Below are positions 42,818 through 51,970 of a stretch of 64,000 nt of DNA, one piece after another. Source of the stretch: Hyphomonadaceae bacterium (GTDB taxonomy: Bacteria > Pseudomonadota > Alphaproteobacteria > Caulobacterales > Aquidulcibacteraceae); contig JAIELJ010000006.1 in NCBI GenBank assembly GCA_019753105.1, forward strand, positions 186,001 through 250,000, read 5' to 3'. Position 1 is the stretch's first letter. Each line of letters starts with the position of its first letter. Both the position numbers and the translations under genes were made by a program. The notes under the pieces are model-generated. The model did no database searches and was not told where the DNA came from. It saw nothing but the letters and a program-made list of their open reading frames with translations.

Positions 42818-43558
42818 ATGAAAAAGACTGTATTGCTCGCGGCCGCGGCCGCTTTGTTCGCCGCCACGCCTGCATTTGCGCAGAGCGGTGGTTCGGTTGG
42901 GCTCAACTACACCAGCATCGAAGACGACGAGGAAGGCTATCAAATCGACGGCGCGTTCGGCAGCACGAGCGGCGCAGTCGGCTTCCAAATCGATGCAGGC
43001 TACGGTCAGTTCGATGACCTCGACACGCAGACGCTGGCCGGTCACCTCTTCTACAATGGCGGCAACTGGCGTCTCGGCGGCGTGTTCGCTTACACGAATC
43101 TCGAATTCTCCGGTGATGGCGTTGACGAAACCGCGTACGGCATCGAAGGCAGCTTCGATCTCGGACCGCAAACTGTCGCGCTCGCCAGCTACACGATGGG
43201 CGAAGCCGAGTTCCTCGTCGATCTCGACACGTCCTTCTTCGATGTCGGTCTGAACCACTATTTCTCCGACAACTTCCGTGTCGGCGGCGCGTACGGCTTC
43301 GGCAACATCGATGGCGGCGCCGGCGACGTCGACGCCAGCCACTGGCGCCTGAACGCTGAATGGGCGCCCTTCACGGCGCCGGTCAGCTTCACGGCTGGCT
43401 ATAACAGCTTCGACGTTGATGACAGCGGCGACAGCCTGAGCTCGTGGTCGATCGGCGCCCGCTGGGGCTTCGGCGGCTCGACCCTGCGTGAGCGTGACAA
43501 CGCTACGCCGTTCGATGCCCGCACTGGCTTCTGGCAGCGTTTCTACGACGTGCGCTAA
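42818..43558 (+). CDS. Outer-membrane beta-barrel protein (paralog 2)
   Basis: A 246-residue exported protein, tandem paralog of the preceding gene. Signal peptide MKKTVLLAAAAALFAATPAF ending at AQ. Mature strands include GGSVGLNYTSIEDDEEGYQI, GEAEFLVDLDTSFFDVGLNH and the closing LRERDNATPFDARTGFWQRF. Duplication with similar signal peptides and tails but diverged middles. ATG 42818 chosen for the signal peptide. A terminator follows with the same GGGCGCTCC stem core as after paralog 1. Confidence 0.8.
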   Translation: MKKTVLLAAAAALFAATPAFAQSGGSVGLNYTSIEDDEEGYQIDGAFGSTSGAVGFQIDAGYGQFDDLDTQTLAGHLFYNGGNWRLGGVFAYTNLEFSGDGVDETAYGIEGSFDLGPQTVALASYTMGEAEFLVDLDTSFFDVGLNHYFSDNFRVGGAYGFGNIDGGAGDVDASHWRLNAEWAPFTAPVSFTAGYNSFDVDDSGDSLSSWSIGARWGFGGSTLRERDNATPFDARTGFWQRFYDVR

Positions 43559-43587
43559 GGCGCGCGGAGCTGGAAAGCAAAGGATTG

Positions 43588-43614
43588 GGGCGCTCCGCGA
43601 GGGGCGCCCTTTTT
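43588..43614 (+). terminator. Rho-independent terminator
   Basis: GGGCGCTCC / GCGA / GGGGCGCCC stem (one T-G pair) followed by TTTTTC. The stem core resembles the terminator of the upstream paralog. Confidence 0.85.
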
Positions 43615-44318
43615 CTTTGCGCGTTTACACGCCACACGCGCATTCGCGCTGCGGAGATGGGAGAGCAAGGACGCGCTTCAGCTGAAGCTTCTAAAGATTG
43701 GTAGCGAGGGGTTTGCCGAAGCGCGCCCTTGCGCAGTTTGTTTTGCAGCCGGCGGAAGCATCGTGGCGTTCCTGCGGACATCCGGGGGCCATGCGTGTGA
43801 GGGCAGACGAACCGCTGAGCGTGTCGCGACGACGCTCAGCGCAAAGGTCAACGCGGACTTCTCCCGCCACAGCTGGTGCTACCCAAATTGACCGTTCGCG
43901 ACGCTGGGTATCCGGCGAGCCTTAGCGCCATACTCCCGTTCCCGGCTGACGTGCATTGCGCGCGCCAAATCGCGCACAAGGTTCTCCGCTTTCCTTCATC
44001 TTACGGAGCAGCGACTCCATTCCTCGCGGACCTTCATCGCATCACGTTCAAACCGCATCTCAGCGCTATCGGCTTTGGTCCCGGAGCCTCCCGTGCTGGA
44101 GATGCGTGCATCATCGCACGAGGTGAACTCGGTCGGATTGATTTTGGCGCGAGAGTTTTCCGTCATCCTGGATCGCGCGAAGCGCGAGCCGGGATCCAGA
44201 GCAACATCAGAGCTCTACGATCTCTGGATCCCGGGCTCTCGGCTACGCCGAGCGCCCAGGATGACGGCGCGGGTGTGGGATAGCGCCCTCATCTATCCCC
44301 CAATTCCGTGATCGCACC
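43615..44318. other. 704-base intergenic stretch
   Basis: No convincing gene on either strand. It holds the palindromic repeat P2 (44161-44266). The rest looks like non-coding or decayed sequence between the outer-membrane paralogs and the M48 gene. Confidence 0.5.
44161..44266. repeat. Palindromic intergenic repeat P2
   Basis: Outer arms CGTCATCCTGG / CCAGGATGACG and inner arms GGGATCCAGAG / CTCTGGATCCC pair, giving a nested hairpin like P1 at 29209-29315, with diverged sequence but the same plan. Confidence 0.75.
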
Positions 44319-45761
44319 TCAACGCACGTAGGTGATGATCTTTACCTGCTGGCCGGCACGCAATGTCGCGCCTTGCTCCAAGCCGTTCAGCGCCAGGAAG
44401 CGATCGAGCTGATAGTCGGTGAACGCCATGCGTTGCGCGAGGCGCGCGGGCGTGTCGCCGGAGCGGACCTCGACGATCTCGATCTGACGTGCGCGCAATG
44501 CACTCGCTTGCTGCGTCGTTAGCTGACGCATCGAACCCAGCATTTGTGCGAACACAGCGCCGCCGCCCGAAGGTGCGAGCGTCACGAAATGATAAGCGCG
44601 ATCGCCGACGCGATAGGCGACGACTTGAAGATCGAGGATTTGGCCTTGCTGGTTTTGCACGCGCGCCGGAATGGTCACGGTTTCAAGGCCGTTCGTTGAA
44701 GAGGTCGACGCGCGCCCAACTTCAGAGCGCGCTTGGCCGATGGTTTGGCGCAGAACATTTGTTGCGTACGCTTCGAGCGTGCCTTGCAGCGCGCCGCCGC
44801 TGAAGATGGCGCGGCCATTCTGGCCGCCGATCTGCACAGCGGCCGGCGTGTTTGTCAGCGTGAAGCCCTCGGGCGCGTCGAAGGCGATGCGCATGATTGG
44901 ATGGGCAAATGTGCGGCCGTTGACGAAGCCCTGTTCCGGATCGTCGCCCCAGATCATGCCGCGGATCGCAGCGAAGTACGGCGCAACGCGTTCAGGCGGC
45001 GTATCGCGCAATGCGCCAGCCGCACTTGCGCGGGCTGTCGCGCGTGCGACGCGATCGGCGGAGAGCGGATGGCTGCGCGCCCAGGTCGGCGTAGCACTTC
45101 CAGTGCGGCTTGAAATACGCGCGTTCAACGCATCGTTCGTGCCGAGCGCCTGCAGCATGTCGGCGGCGGCGTAGGCGTTGTAGCCGTTCGTAATCAGATA
45201 GCGCCCGCCGAGATCGTCGGACTCAAATTCCTGCTCGCGCGAGTAAGAGAGCGTATAGATTTGCGCCGCCTGCCCCGCCATTTGCGCGATGTCGCCGGAG
45301 CCGGTGGCGATGCCGGCGAGCAAGGCGCCGAGGCTTGTGAGCGTGGCAGTGTTCTGGCGCCGTGCGGAGTGATCGGCGACAACGTGACCGACTTCGTGAC
45401 CGAGCACGGATGCGAGTTCATCTTCCGAGTTCATGATCGCGAGCAGGCCGCGCGTGACGTAGATGTAGCAGCCCGGAATCGCGAAGGCGTTCGGCACGTC
45501 GGAGTTCACGACCGAAAACGTGCAGCGGTTCGGGACACCGGCAGCGACAGCGGTGCGTTCGCCGACGGTAGCAACGTAGGCGGCAAGCGGGCCTTCAACG
45601 GCGCCGCCGAACTGCGCCAGGATTTGCGGATGCGTGCGCGCGGCGGTGGTGCGGTCGCTCTCGGTGACGGCGGGCGCGTCCGGCGTGGAGTCGATGGTGG
45701 CGCAGGCGACGGTGAGCGCCAGCGCGGTGGAAACGCCTAGAAGGCGAAGGACATTGGTCAT
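44319..45761 (-). CDS. M48 family metalloprotease with C-terminal LysM-like tail
   Basis: A 480-residue exported protease. Lipobox LALTVAC at residues 14-20. The M48 core holds HEVGHVVADHSARR near residue 122 (HExxH) and the Glu of QEFESDDLGGRYL near 178. About 150 further residues (MIWGDDPEQGFVNG onward) are typical of the BepA-like subgroup seen in alphaproteobacteria, and the end (VRSGDTPARLAQRMAF to QQVKIITYV) looks like a LysM-type segment that may bind peptidoglycan. Likely periplasmic quality control of outer-membrane proteins. Distinct from the shorter M48 at 4791. Confidence 0.9.
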   Translation of the reverse strand: MTNVLRLLGVSTALALTVACATIDSTPDAPAVTESDRTTAARTHPQILAQFGGAVEGPLAAYVATVGERTAVAAGVPNRCTFSVVNSDVPNAFAIPGCYIYVTRGLLAIMNSEDELASVLGHEVGHVVADHSARRQNTATLTSLGALLAGIATGSGDIAQMAGQAAQIYTLSYSREQEFESDDLGGRYLITNGYNAYAAADMLQALGTNDALNARISSRTGSATPTWARSHPLSADRVARATARASAAGALRDTPPERVAPYFAAIRGMIWGDDPEQGFVNGRTFAHPIMRIAFDAPEGFTLTNTPAAVQIGGQNGRAIFSGGALQGTLEAYATNVLRQTIGQARSEVGRASTSSTNGLETVTIPARVQNQQGQILDLQVVAYRVGDRAYHFVTLAPSGGGAVFAQMLGSMRQLTTQQASALRARQIEIVEVRSGDTPARLAQRMAFTDYQLDRFLALNGLEQGATLRAGQQVKIITYVR

Positions 45762-45823
45762 GGACGGTCTCCCCTACCGGCAGCGAGCCTTGGCGGGGTT
45801 AAACTAGAGCCAGTGCGCCCAAG

Positions 45824-45935
45824 AAAAAACCGCCGGGCTTTGGGGCCCGGCGGTGGAGGTCAAATAGGGAGGAAACGCCCGAATAGGGCGCGTGCGGCAT
45901 CGCGAAACGCCGCAACACCGAAAAGCTATGACGCA
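45824..45935 (-). ncRNA. Candidate small RNA with CCUCC motifs and terminator
   Basis: On the minus strand a Caulobacter-like promoter (TTGACGC, 12 bases, GCAAATTG near 45968-45942) is followed by about 110 bases without a gene. Folding by eye: TGCGGC / GCCGCA hairpin (45914-45893), CGCCC / GGGCG hairpin (45890-45876), a single-stranded stretch with CCTCCC (45872-45867) and CCTCC (45859-45855), then a perfect CCGCCGGGC / GCCCGGCGG terminator with six Ts (45853-45824). CCUCC motifs can pair with Shine-Dalgarno sequences, as in other alphaproteobacterial C-rich-loop sRNAs. Exact ends are inferred. Confidence 0.55.
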
Positions 45936-46148
45936 GCGCAGCAATTTGCAAGGTGAATGGAGCGTCAACTTTTTGTAACTGGAAATACAGCGTTGATTAG
46001 GCTAAGGTTTTTGAGCAAGCATCCCGTTTCGCATACGCACACATGCGAAATTGGATAAGTCTTGCTTAAGGAATCTCCAGCCTTGCCGTTGAAGCGGGCG
46101 CCCGGGGCGGGCAGAAGCACGCCTGAACCTCCCAGAAAGCCCGAATTC

Positions 46149-47990
46149 ATGGCCGAGCGCCTCCGCAACCTCGCGATCATCGCCCACGTCGACCACGGCA
46201 AGACTACGCTCGTCGATCAATTGCTCACCCAAGGCGGCGCCTTCCGCGCCAACGAAGCGCGCCAGGAGCGCGCGATGGATAGCAACGACCAAGAGCGCGA
46301 GCGCGGCATTACGATCCTCGCCAAGTGCACGTCGATCCTCTGGGAGAAGAACGGCGAAGAGTACCGGCTCAACATCGTCGACACGCCCGGCCACGCCGAC
46401 TTTGGCGGCGAAGTCGAACGCATTCTCGGCATGGTCGATGGGTGCGTGATCCTCGTCGATGCATCCGAAGGCGTGATGCCGCAAACCAAGTTCGTGCTGT
46501 CGAAAGCTTTGGCGCGCGGCTTGAAGCCGATGGTCGTGCTCAACAAGGTCGATCGCCCGAGCGCCAATCCCGACAAGGCGCTCGACGAAATCTTCGAACT
46601 CTTCCTCGCGCTCGGCGCCAGCGACGAGCAAGCCGATTTCCCGATCCTCTACGCCTCCGGCCGCGAAGGCTGGGCCAAGACCGAGCTCGCCGGCGAGAAC
46701 AAGGATCTGACGCCGCTCTTCGAACTGATCGTGCGTCACGTGCCGGAACCTGAGCCGATCGTGCGCAAGGACGAGCCGTTCGCGTTTCTCGTGACCATGC
46801 TCGATTCCGATCACTTCCTCGGCCGCGTGCTGACCGGCCGCGTTGAAAGCGGTCGCGTGAAGGTCGGCGATAACGTCAAATCGCTGGGGCGTGACGGCAA
46901 AGAGATCGAGCGTGGCCGCTTGACCAAGCTGCTCTCGTTCCGTGGCTTGAAGCGCGTGCCGGTCGAGAGCGCGGAAGCGGGCGACATCATCGCGATTGCG
47001 GGCCTGGTCGATACCACGGTCGCTGACACGATCGGCGCCGTCGATCTCGCAGCGCCCCTGCCCTCGACGCCGATCGATCCGCCGACGTTGGCGATCACTG
47101 TGTCGATCAACGATTCACCGCTCGCTGGCCGCGCCGGCGATAAGGTGCAGAGCCGCGTCATCCGCGCGCGCCTGATGGCGGAAGCGGAATCGAACGTCGC
47201 CATCCGCGTCACCGAGACCGGCAACAAGGACGCGTTCGAAGTCGCGGGCCGTGGCGAATTGCAATTGGGCGTGCTGGTTGAAACCATGCGCCGCGAAGGC
47301 TTCGAGCTCTCGCTCTCGCGCCCGAAAGTTCTGACGCGCAACGAAGGCGGCCAGACGCTCGAGCCAATCGAAGAAGTCGTCATCGACGTTGACGACGAAT
47401 ATACCGGCGTCGTCATCGAGAAGATGAGCATCCGCAAAGCCGAACTGCAGGACATGCGTCCGTCCGGCGGCGGCAAGACGCGCATGGTCATGTACGCGCC
47501 ATCGCGCGGCATGGTTGGCTATCACGGCGAATTCCTCACCGACACGCGCGGCTCAGGCGTGATGAACCGCCTCTTCCATTCGTGGGCGCCGTGGAAAGGT
47601 GAAATCCCGGGCCGCCGCAATGGCGCGCTGATTTCGAACGACAACGGCCAATCGACTGCGTTCGCGCTCTGGAACTTGGAAGATCGCGGCCAGATGTTCA
47701 TCGCCGATGGCGAAGACGTCTATGAAGGCATGATCATCGGTGAGAATTCGCGCGGCGAGGATCTCGACGTGAACCCGTTGAAGGGCAAGAAACTCACTAA
47801 CGTGCGCGCGTCGGGCAAGGATGAGTCGATTCGCCTGACGCCGCCGCGCCGTCTCACGCTTGAGCAAGCGATGGCTTGGATCGAGGATGACGAGCTGGTC
47901 GAAGTCACGCCGAACGCCATCCGCATTCGCAAGGCCTATCTCGACCCCAACGAGCGCAAGCGCGCCGCGAAAGCGAAAGAAGCGGGCTGA
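46149..47990 (+). CDS. typA: Ribosome-associated GTPase TypA/BipA
   Basis: A 613-residue translational GTPase that binds the ribosome under stress and helps 50S assembly. G1 [10 protein letters not shown] near residue 14, G2/G3 RGITI and [15 protein letters not shown]4 NKVD, G5 SG-R; then the EF-G-like domains and the TypA-specific C-terminal region with [23 protein letters not shown] 46149 is preferred over 46062, which adds 29 residues not found in TypA. The upstream gap contains the divergent sRNA candidate. Confidence 0.95.
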   Translation: MAERLRNLAIIAHVDHGKTTLVDQLLTQGGAFRANEARQERAMDSNDQERERGITILAKCTSILWEKNGEEYRLNIVDTPGHADFGGEVERILGMVDGCVILVDASEGVMPQTKFVLSKALARGLKPMVVLNKVDRPSANPDKALDEIFELFLALGASDEQADFPILYASGREGWAKTELAGENKDLTPLFELIVRHVPEPEPIVRKDEPFAFLVTMLDSDHFLGRVLTGRVESGRVKVGDNVKSLGRDGKEIERGRLTKLLSFRGLKRVPVESAEAGDIIAIAGLVDTTVADTIGAVDLAAPLPSTPIDPPTLAITVSINDSPLAGRAGDKVQSRVIRARLMAEAESNVAIRVTETGNKDAFEVAGRGELQLGVLVETMRREGFELSLSRPKVLTRNEGGQTLEPIEEVVIDVDDEYTGVVIEKMSIRKAELQDMRPSGGGKTRMVMYAPSRGMVGYHGEFLTDTRGSGVMNRLFHSWAPWKGEIPGRRNGALISNDNGQSTAFALWNLEDRGQMFIADGEDVYEGMIIGENSRGEDLDVNPLKGKKLTNVRASGKDESIRLTPPRRLTLEQAMAWIEDDELVEVTPNAIRIRKAYLDPNERKRAAKAKEAG

Positions 47991-48015
47991 GCCGCTCCTT
48001 TCGCGTGACGACATA

Positions 48016-48213
48016 TCAGGGCACGCGGAACCGCATCTTCAGTGCGCGGTGCAGCGAACGGAACGCCATCGAGCCGGCCGTCATGCCAGCGCCCGAAAAG
48101 ACGCTGCGCAGGAAGCTCTCGAAAGCCTCTTCCGTCGTCAGATGGCGATGCGCGTTGCCGCTTTGCGCTAAGTGCTGCGCTGCGACTTCTTCATCGCGTG
48201 GATGATGGGACAT
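48016..48213 (-). CDS. Small hypothetical protein (65 aa)
   Basis: The ATG is preceded by AGGAGACGTGA, a fair ribosome site. The product is rich in His and Arg (MSHHPRDEEVAAQHLAQSG at the start, FRSLHRALKMRF at the end) with a predicted helix in TEEAFESFLRSVFSG. No family is recognised. It is convergent with typA and lies 25 bases from its stop. Confidence 0.45.
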   Translation of the reverse strand: MSHHPRDEEVAAQHLAQSGNAHRHLTTEEAFESFLRSVFSGAGMTAGSMAFRSLHRALKMRFRVP

Positions 48214-48321
48214 TCACGTCTCCTGATTTCAAAGGCGCACGATGCGCCGGACCAAAGACTGAGGAACCGCACAGGCATTAGCGCACAATCTTTGGTTGCA
48301 TTCAAGCAGGAGCTGTTTCAC

Positions 48322-48786
48322 CTAGCCGTCGCGATCGACGCGGCATTGGAAACATCCGAACTTCGAGCGGATGTGGACGTAGGCCACGCTCTCGTGCGTC
48401 AAAATTGAACGCGCCGCATCGGCCAGCTCGGGACCGCGCACAATCTGCCCTGTCTCGTAGCGGATCCAATCATTAGCGCCGTAGCCGCGTATGGCGGCCG
48501 GATCGAGGCCAGCGAACCACGCGGGTAATTCGGCGCGATCGTAGCGCGGACATTGAGCCTGATGCAGGAAAATGGGGCCGCTCTCCGCGTAAGGCTGCGG
48601 CGCGCCAGCGAACGGCCGGTAGTTCAGCACAAGCATCGCCTCGCCGTCAGCGATCAGTCCAAGGCAATGACGGCACGGGTTGCGGCCGCCGCCGGCGATC
48701 GTAACCAGCGGTGGCTGACCGTTCGCGTCCGCGCCACCGCACCGATAGTGCTCCGCTTGTTCGCTGGAAATTCCTGTTACGCGCAG
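48322..48786 (-). CDS. DUF1203 family protein, apparent CTG start
   Basis: A 154-residue soluble protein with the DUF1203 pattern: RVTGISSEQAEHYRCGGADA at the start, NPCRHCL, MLVLNYRPFAGAPQPYAE, GPIFLHQAQCPRY, IRGYGANDWIRY and a Cys pair in KFGCFQCRV at the end. Function of the family is unknown; it lacks membrane segments. The first ATG (48636) would drop the N-terminal third, including the CRHC block. A strong AAGGAGG ribosome site lies nine bases before a CTG codon at 48786-48784, which fits the family start, so CTG may be used or the sequence has lost an ATG/GTG. Confidence 0.75.
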   Translation of the reverse strand: MRVTGISSEQAEHYRCGGADANGQPPLVTIAGGGRNPCRHCLGLIADGEAMLVLNYRPFAGAPQPYAESGPIFLHQAQCPRYDRAELPAWFAGLDPAAIRGYGANDWIRYETGQIVRGPELADAARSILTHESVAYVHIRSKFGCFQCRVDRDG

Positions 48787-48884
48787 AGTGTCTCGCCTCC
48801 TTGCTGGATACGAGCACGTCTGTGCGCGAAACGCTGGCCGCTTTCGGACGCAGCGTTACTGGGCGATCGTTAGGCGACTAGCGC

Positions 48885-50300
48885 CTAATCTGCAGCGGGG
48901 AGATCGAGCACCATGCTTGGGTCCCAAGCACGATCTCTGCGCCAGACTTCAATGTGAAGCTGCGTGCGCGTGCTGCGCCCGCTATTGCCGACTCGGCCGA
49001 TCACTTGGCCCGGTTGAACGGCGTCTCCGTCACGCACATCGAAAGCGCTGAGATGCGCGTAGCGCGTGGCCAGGCCGTCTCCGTGATCGATCTCGATCAA
49101 ATTTCCGTACTCCGGGTGCGCGACAGCGCGGATGACGCGTCCTGCAGCGGGCGCGAAAACGCGCGTTCCAAACGGCGCCTCAATATCGACTCCAGGATGA
49201 AACGTGGGCTCTCCGGTTTGAGGATCGATGCGCTGGCCGTAAGTGCCGACGAGCCGCCCCTCCAGCGGGCGATGGGTGAAAACGGATCGATCGGGCATGA
49301 CCGCGTCGCTGCTCAAGGCGCTGATCGGCGACGGCGCGGTGAGTACGAATGGTTCATTGTCTGATTGCGCCAAAGCGAGTTGCACGATGCCGAGAGGCGC
49401 AGCCAACCCACACGCCGCGACGTATGCGAACCACCGCGCGCGCTTGCGCGGCGCATCGCTCTTCATGATCTTCAGAATTCTCATGCGATTTTCTCCGAGA
49501 GCTCTGTGCGAGAACACAGCCGGCGCGCACGGCGTGGCGTGCCCGGCGGAATGCCTCAGGACCACGAGCAGAGTCTGAGCGTACGCTCTGCGCATATCGG
49601 GTAACGCGGCGGTGACCGCGGCGTCGCACTCGAGCTCGGCTGCGAGGCGGCAATGCTGGGTCTGACCGCGTACAAAGGGGTTGAACCAGAACGCGACGTC
49701 GATCCATGCGAGCAGCGCGTAGAACGCCACGTCTCCGCGTGCGTGGTGATGGCGTTCGTGTGCGATGATCAAGCGAACTTGTTCGGCGCTGAGAGCGTCG
49801 AGCAAATGACGCGGAAACAGGATGCGCTTATTGGACACGGCGATCGGCGTTTGCGCGTGGTCTGAAACGTGGACGCTTAAACTCTCCGAAGCTCGCGCAG
49901 CCCTCACCCACCGATGCAGGCGCAGATGCGCTTTAATGAGCGGCGTTGCATAGCGAACGACGCCCAGCGCATAGATCACGAGCATCGTTAGCGCCGTGAT
50001 CAAGAGCCAATCCAACGGCGCGGCTCCGGACGCATCGCCTCCACCCGCCCCTACGGCCACTTGCTCGGGCAACTCGACCCAATCCAGCAAGGGCGGCGCG
50101 ACCGCAGATACGGATTCACCTGGCAAGACTAGAAGCACTACGCCTAGCCCAAGCGGCGCAAGCATGAGTGCGAGGATGGCCTTCTCGTGCGCGTCATCGC
50201 GTGAGCCGATCGCGGCGCGGCGCGCGAGCGCCACCAGTATCGACCAGACGAACGGCGCAACGAAAAGCGCGCCGATCAGCGCGACAAGAGCAGCAGTCAT
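48885..50300 (-). CDS. BlaR1-like M56 protease fused to an M23 peptidase
   Basis: A 471-residue membrane protein. Four N-terminal helices and the M56 metalloprotease motif HERHHHARGD near residue 182, with the Glu of AELECDAAV near 218, as in BlaR1/MecR1. After a further membrane helix (near 305), where BlaR1 would carry a penicillin-binding sensor domain, it has instead an M23 (LytM) peptidase domain with HPGVDIEAPFGTRVFA near 369 and TQLHIEVW near 450. It overlaps blaI by 4 bases. A signal-dependent cleavage of the BlaI-like repressor is the expected role; the M23 part suggests peptidoglycan is what is sensed. Confidence 0.88.
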   Translation of the reverse strand: MTAALVALIGALFVAPFVWSILVALARRAAIGSRDDAHEKAILALMLAPLGLGVVLLVLPGESVSAVAPPLLDWVELPEQVAVGAGGGDASGAAPLDWLLITALTMLVIYALGVVRYATPLIKAHLRLHRWVRAARASESLSVHVSDHAQTPIAVSNKRILFPRHLLDALSAEQVRLIIAHERHHHARGDVAFYALLAWIDVAFWFNPFVRGQTQHCRLAAELECDAAVTAALPDMRRAYAQTLLVVLRHSAGHATPCAPAVFSHRALGENRMRILKIMKSDAPRKRARWFAYVAACGLAAPLGIVQLALAQSDNEPFVLTAPSPISALSSDAVMPDRSVFTHRPLEGRLVGTYGQRIDPQTGEPTFHPGVDIEAPFGTRVFAPAAGRVIRAVAHPEYGNLIEIDHGDGLATRYAHLSAFDVRDGDAVQPGQVIGRVGNSGRSTRTQLHIEVWRRDRAWDPSMVLDLPAAD

Positions 50301-50683
50301 CGCTCGCCCTCCTCACTCAGAGAGTCGAGCAGCGCCTGCAATTCTTCGATTTCATCTGAATCGAGTAGCTTGCTGTGCGCGAACGCGGCGGCGGGTAGCG
50401 GCTCATCAGAATCGAGCACGTTGCGCGCGAAGTCCTGCGCCAGCAGCGCCAGCATGGCGACCTTCGATTGCGCGGCGGCGTAAGTCTTAATGCCGTGCAC
50501 AGCTTTGGCCTTCACCAGCCCCTTCTCTTCCATGCGATCGAGCGTGGTGCGTGTCGCGGAGTAGGACCACTTGGTGCGGGCTTCAGTAGCGTCGTGAATC
50601 TCGCGAGCACTCAGCCGCGGCGCGGCCCACAAAGCGCGCAAGAGCTTGAGTTCGGACCCAGAAGGTCGCGCCAACTGCGCCAT
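50297..50683 (-). CDS. BlaI/MecI/CopY family repressor
   Basis: A 128-residue winged-helix repressor. N-terminal DNA-binding domain with SGSELKLLRALWAAPRLSAR, then WSYSATRTTLDRMEEKGLVK and a C-terminal dimerisation helix bundle. The protein is the usual partner of BlaR1-type proteases. A palindrome TGCTACA-TT-TGTAGCA lies 22 bases upstream of the start codon and is the likely operator, so the pair would repress itself until the protease cuts it. Confidence 0.92.
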   Translation of the reverse strand: MAQLARPSGSELKLLRALWAAPRLSAREIHDATEARTKWSYSATRTTLDRMEEKGLVKAKAVHGIKTYAAAQSKVAMLALLAQDFARNVLDSDEPLPAAAFAHSKLLDSDEIEELQALLDSLSEEGER

Positions 50684-50704
50684 GCGCCGTCTCCCGCCTT
50701 AACG

Positions 50705-50720
50705 TGCTACATTTGTAGCA
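50705..50720. promoter_or_regulatory. BlaI-type operator
   Basis: TGCTACA-TT-TGTAGCA, a 7-bp inverted repeat holding the TACA/TGTA core of BlaI/MecI operators, in front of the blaI-like gene. Confidence 0.8.
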
Positions 50721-50766
50721 TCCTCGCGACGGGAGTAAAATATAAAGCTCGTAATGCTGGCTGCGC

Positions 50767-51210
50767 TTAACTCGCCGGCGGCGCAGGCACATGCACGCCG
50801 CGGCGCCATTCGGCGCGGCGTTGGGCGACTTGTGCGGCGACATCTACGGGTTCGCGGCACGTGTAGCTGACCTCGCGCAAGTGCGAGCGCTCTTCCCTGC
50901 TGACGACCGCGCCATAGCAGCCGAACTGCGTCAGCACAGCGTTCGCAGCCGCGCCCCACCAAAGCGGATCGAGAGTGCGATCGTTAGCGTAAATGGTGGC
51001 GTTCTGCGCGAGCAGGCTGCCGAGCGGTTGCGGATCGCCGCGTTGAATGAGGATCGTCTGATCGCTTTCGTGAAACCAAAGCTGGAAGCGCTGATTGTCG
51101 ACGAAGACATCCGCGTCCGGGTAGCCATTGTCATAGCGGAGGGCGCGCTGGGTCGTGCCACATGCGGCGAGCGCGAGCGCGGCAGCCAAGAGAAGAGCGT
51201 GCAGTTTCAT
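50767..51210 (-). CDS. Hypothetical lipoprotein
   Basis: A 147-residue protein with a lipoprotein signal (LLLAAALALAACG; Cys at residue 17). The mature part contains QRFQLWFHESDQTILIQRG, LDPLWWGAAANAVL and two cysteines near residues 98 and 117 that might form a disulfide. No family is recognised. It lies upstream of the blaI operator on the same strand and could be under its own promoter. Confidence 0.65.
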   Translation of the reverse strand: MKLHALLLAAALALAACGTTQRALRYDNGYPDADVFVDNQRFQLWFHESDQTILIQRGDPQPLGSLLAQNATIYANDRTLDPLWWGAAANAVLTQFGCYGAVVSREERSHLREVSYTCREPVDVAAQVAQRRAEWRRGVHVPAPPAS

Positions 51211-51475
51211 CGTGAACCCCGTTGTTCGCGAGATTCTCTCCGCTCAAGGTGGGTCATACGCGGCGGGCGCGTGGCGATACCGTGGCCTTCGCTTGTTTAC
51301 CAAACACGCAGGCCCAATCTGGCTCAGATTTCGCAATCGACGCGTATGCGCCGTCCCGTAAAGACTTGTTAGCGTTGTTTTCGCTTCGCCAGCGCTTGGC
51401 ACGCCTCGTGCTCTCCAATCGGAGCATAAAAGGCGGCCCATGGGGGAACCGCCATGAACCAAGGGCGCTACTACC

Positions 51476-51877
51476 ATGGCTAACGCCATCGACCTCCACG
51501 TCGGCAAGCGACTCCGTCGCCGCCGCCGTCTTCTGGGCCTCACCCAGCAACAGCTGGCTGAGTCCATTGGGATCCGCTTCCAACAGATCCAAAAGTACGA
51601 GTGCGGCGCTAACCGCGTTACCGCGTCTCGTTTGTATGAACTCGCCGTCGCGCTGAACGTGCCGGTGAACTATTTCTTCGAAGGCCTGCAACAAGTCGCC
51701 GCTCCCGCCACCCCGGGCGCGCCGGCCAACGACCGTGATCTGATCGCGGCCGATGTGCTCAGCCAGAAAGAAACGCTCGAACTGATCCGCGCTTATTACA
51801 AGCTCGGCGAACGTCCGCGCCGCCGCCTCCTCGATCTCGCGAAGGCGCTGCAAGACGAAACCGATCAAGTGGCCTAA
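51476..51877 (+). CDS. Cro/CI (XRE) family transcriptional regulator
   Basis: A 133-residue regulator with an N-terminal helix-turn-helix: LGLTQQQLAESIGIRFQQIQ and YECGANRVTASRLYELAVAL, followed by the motif VPVNYFFEG that closes the domain in this widespread alphaproteobacterial group. The C-terminal part ends in a helical tail (ETLELIRAYYKLGE, LLDLAKALQDE). Target genes are unknown. A terminator follows, so it is probably a single-gene unit. Confidence 0.9.
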   Translation: MANAIDLHVGKRLRRRRRLLGLTQQQLAESIGIRFQQIQKYECGANRVTASRLYELAVALNVPVNYFFEGLQQVAAPATPGAPANDRDLIAADVLSQKETLELIRAYYKLGERPRRRLLDLAKALQDETDQVA

Positions 51878-51908
51878 TCGGCCGCTTCGTTTGGGGTGCT
51901 AAGGGGAG

Positions 51909-51937
51909 ACGGGCTTACCGGCGGTAGGCCCGTTTTC
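51909..51937 (+). terminator. Rho-independent terminator
   Basis: ACGGGCTTACC / GGC / GGTAGGCCCGT stem (one T-G pair) followed by TTTT. Confidence 0.85.
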
Positions 51938-51970
51938 CTTTGCGCGTTTGCGCGTGTAGGTTCGCGCGCG

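Noticed and set aside
45965..46201. A 78-codon minus-strand frame upstream of typA
   Set aside because: Overlaps the typA start and the sRNA promoter; no ribosome site or family-like sequence.
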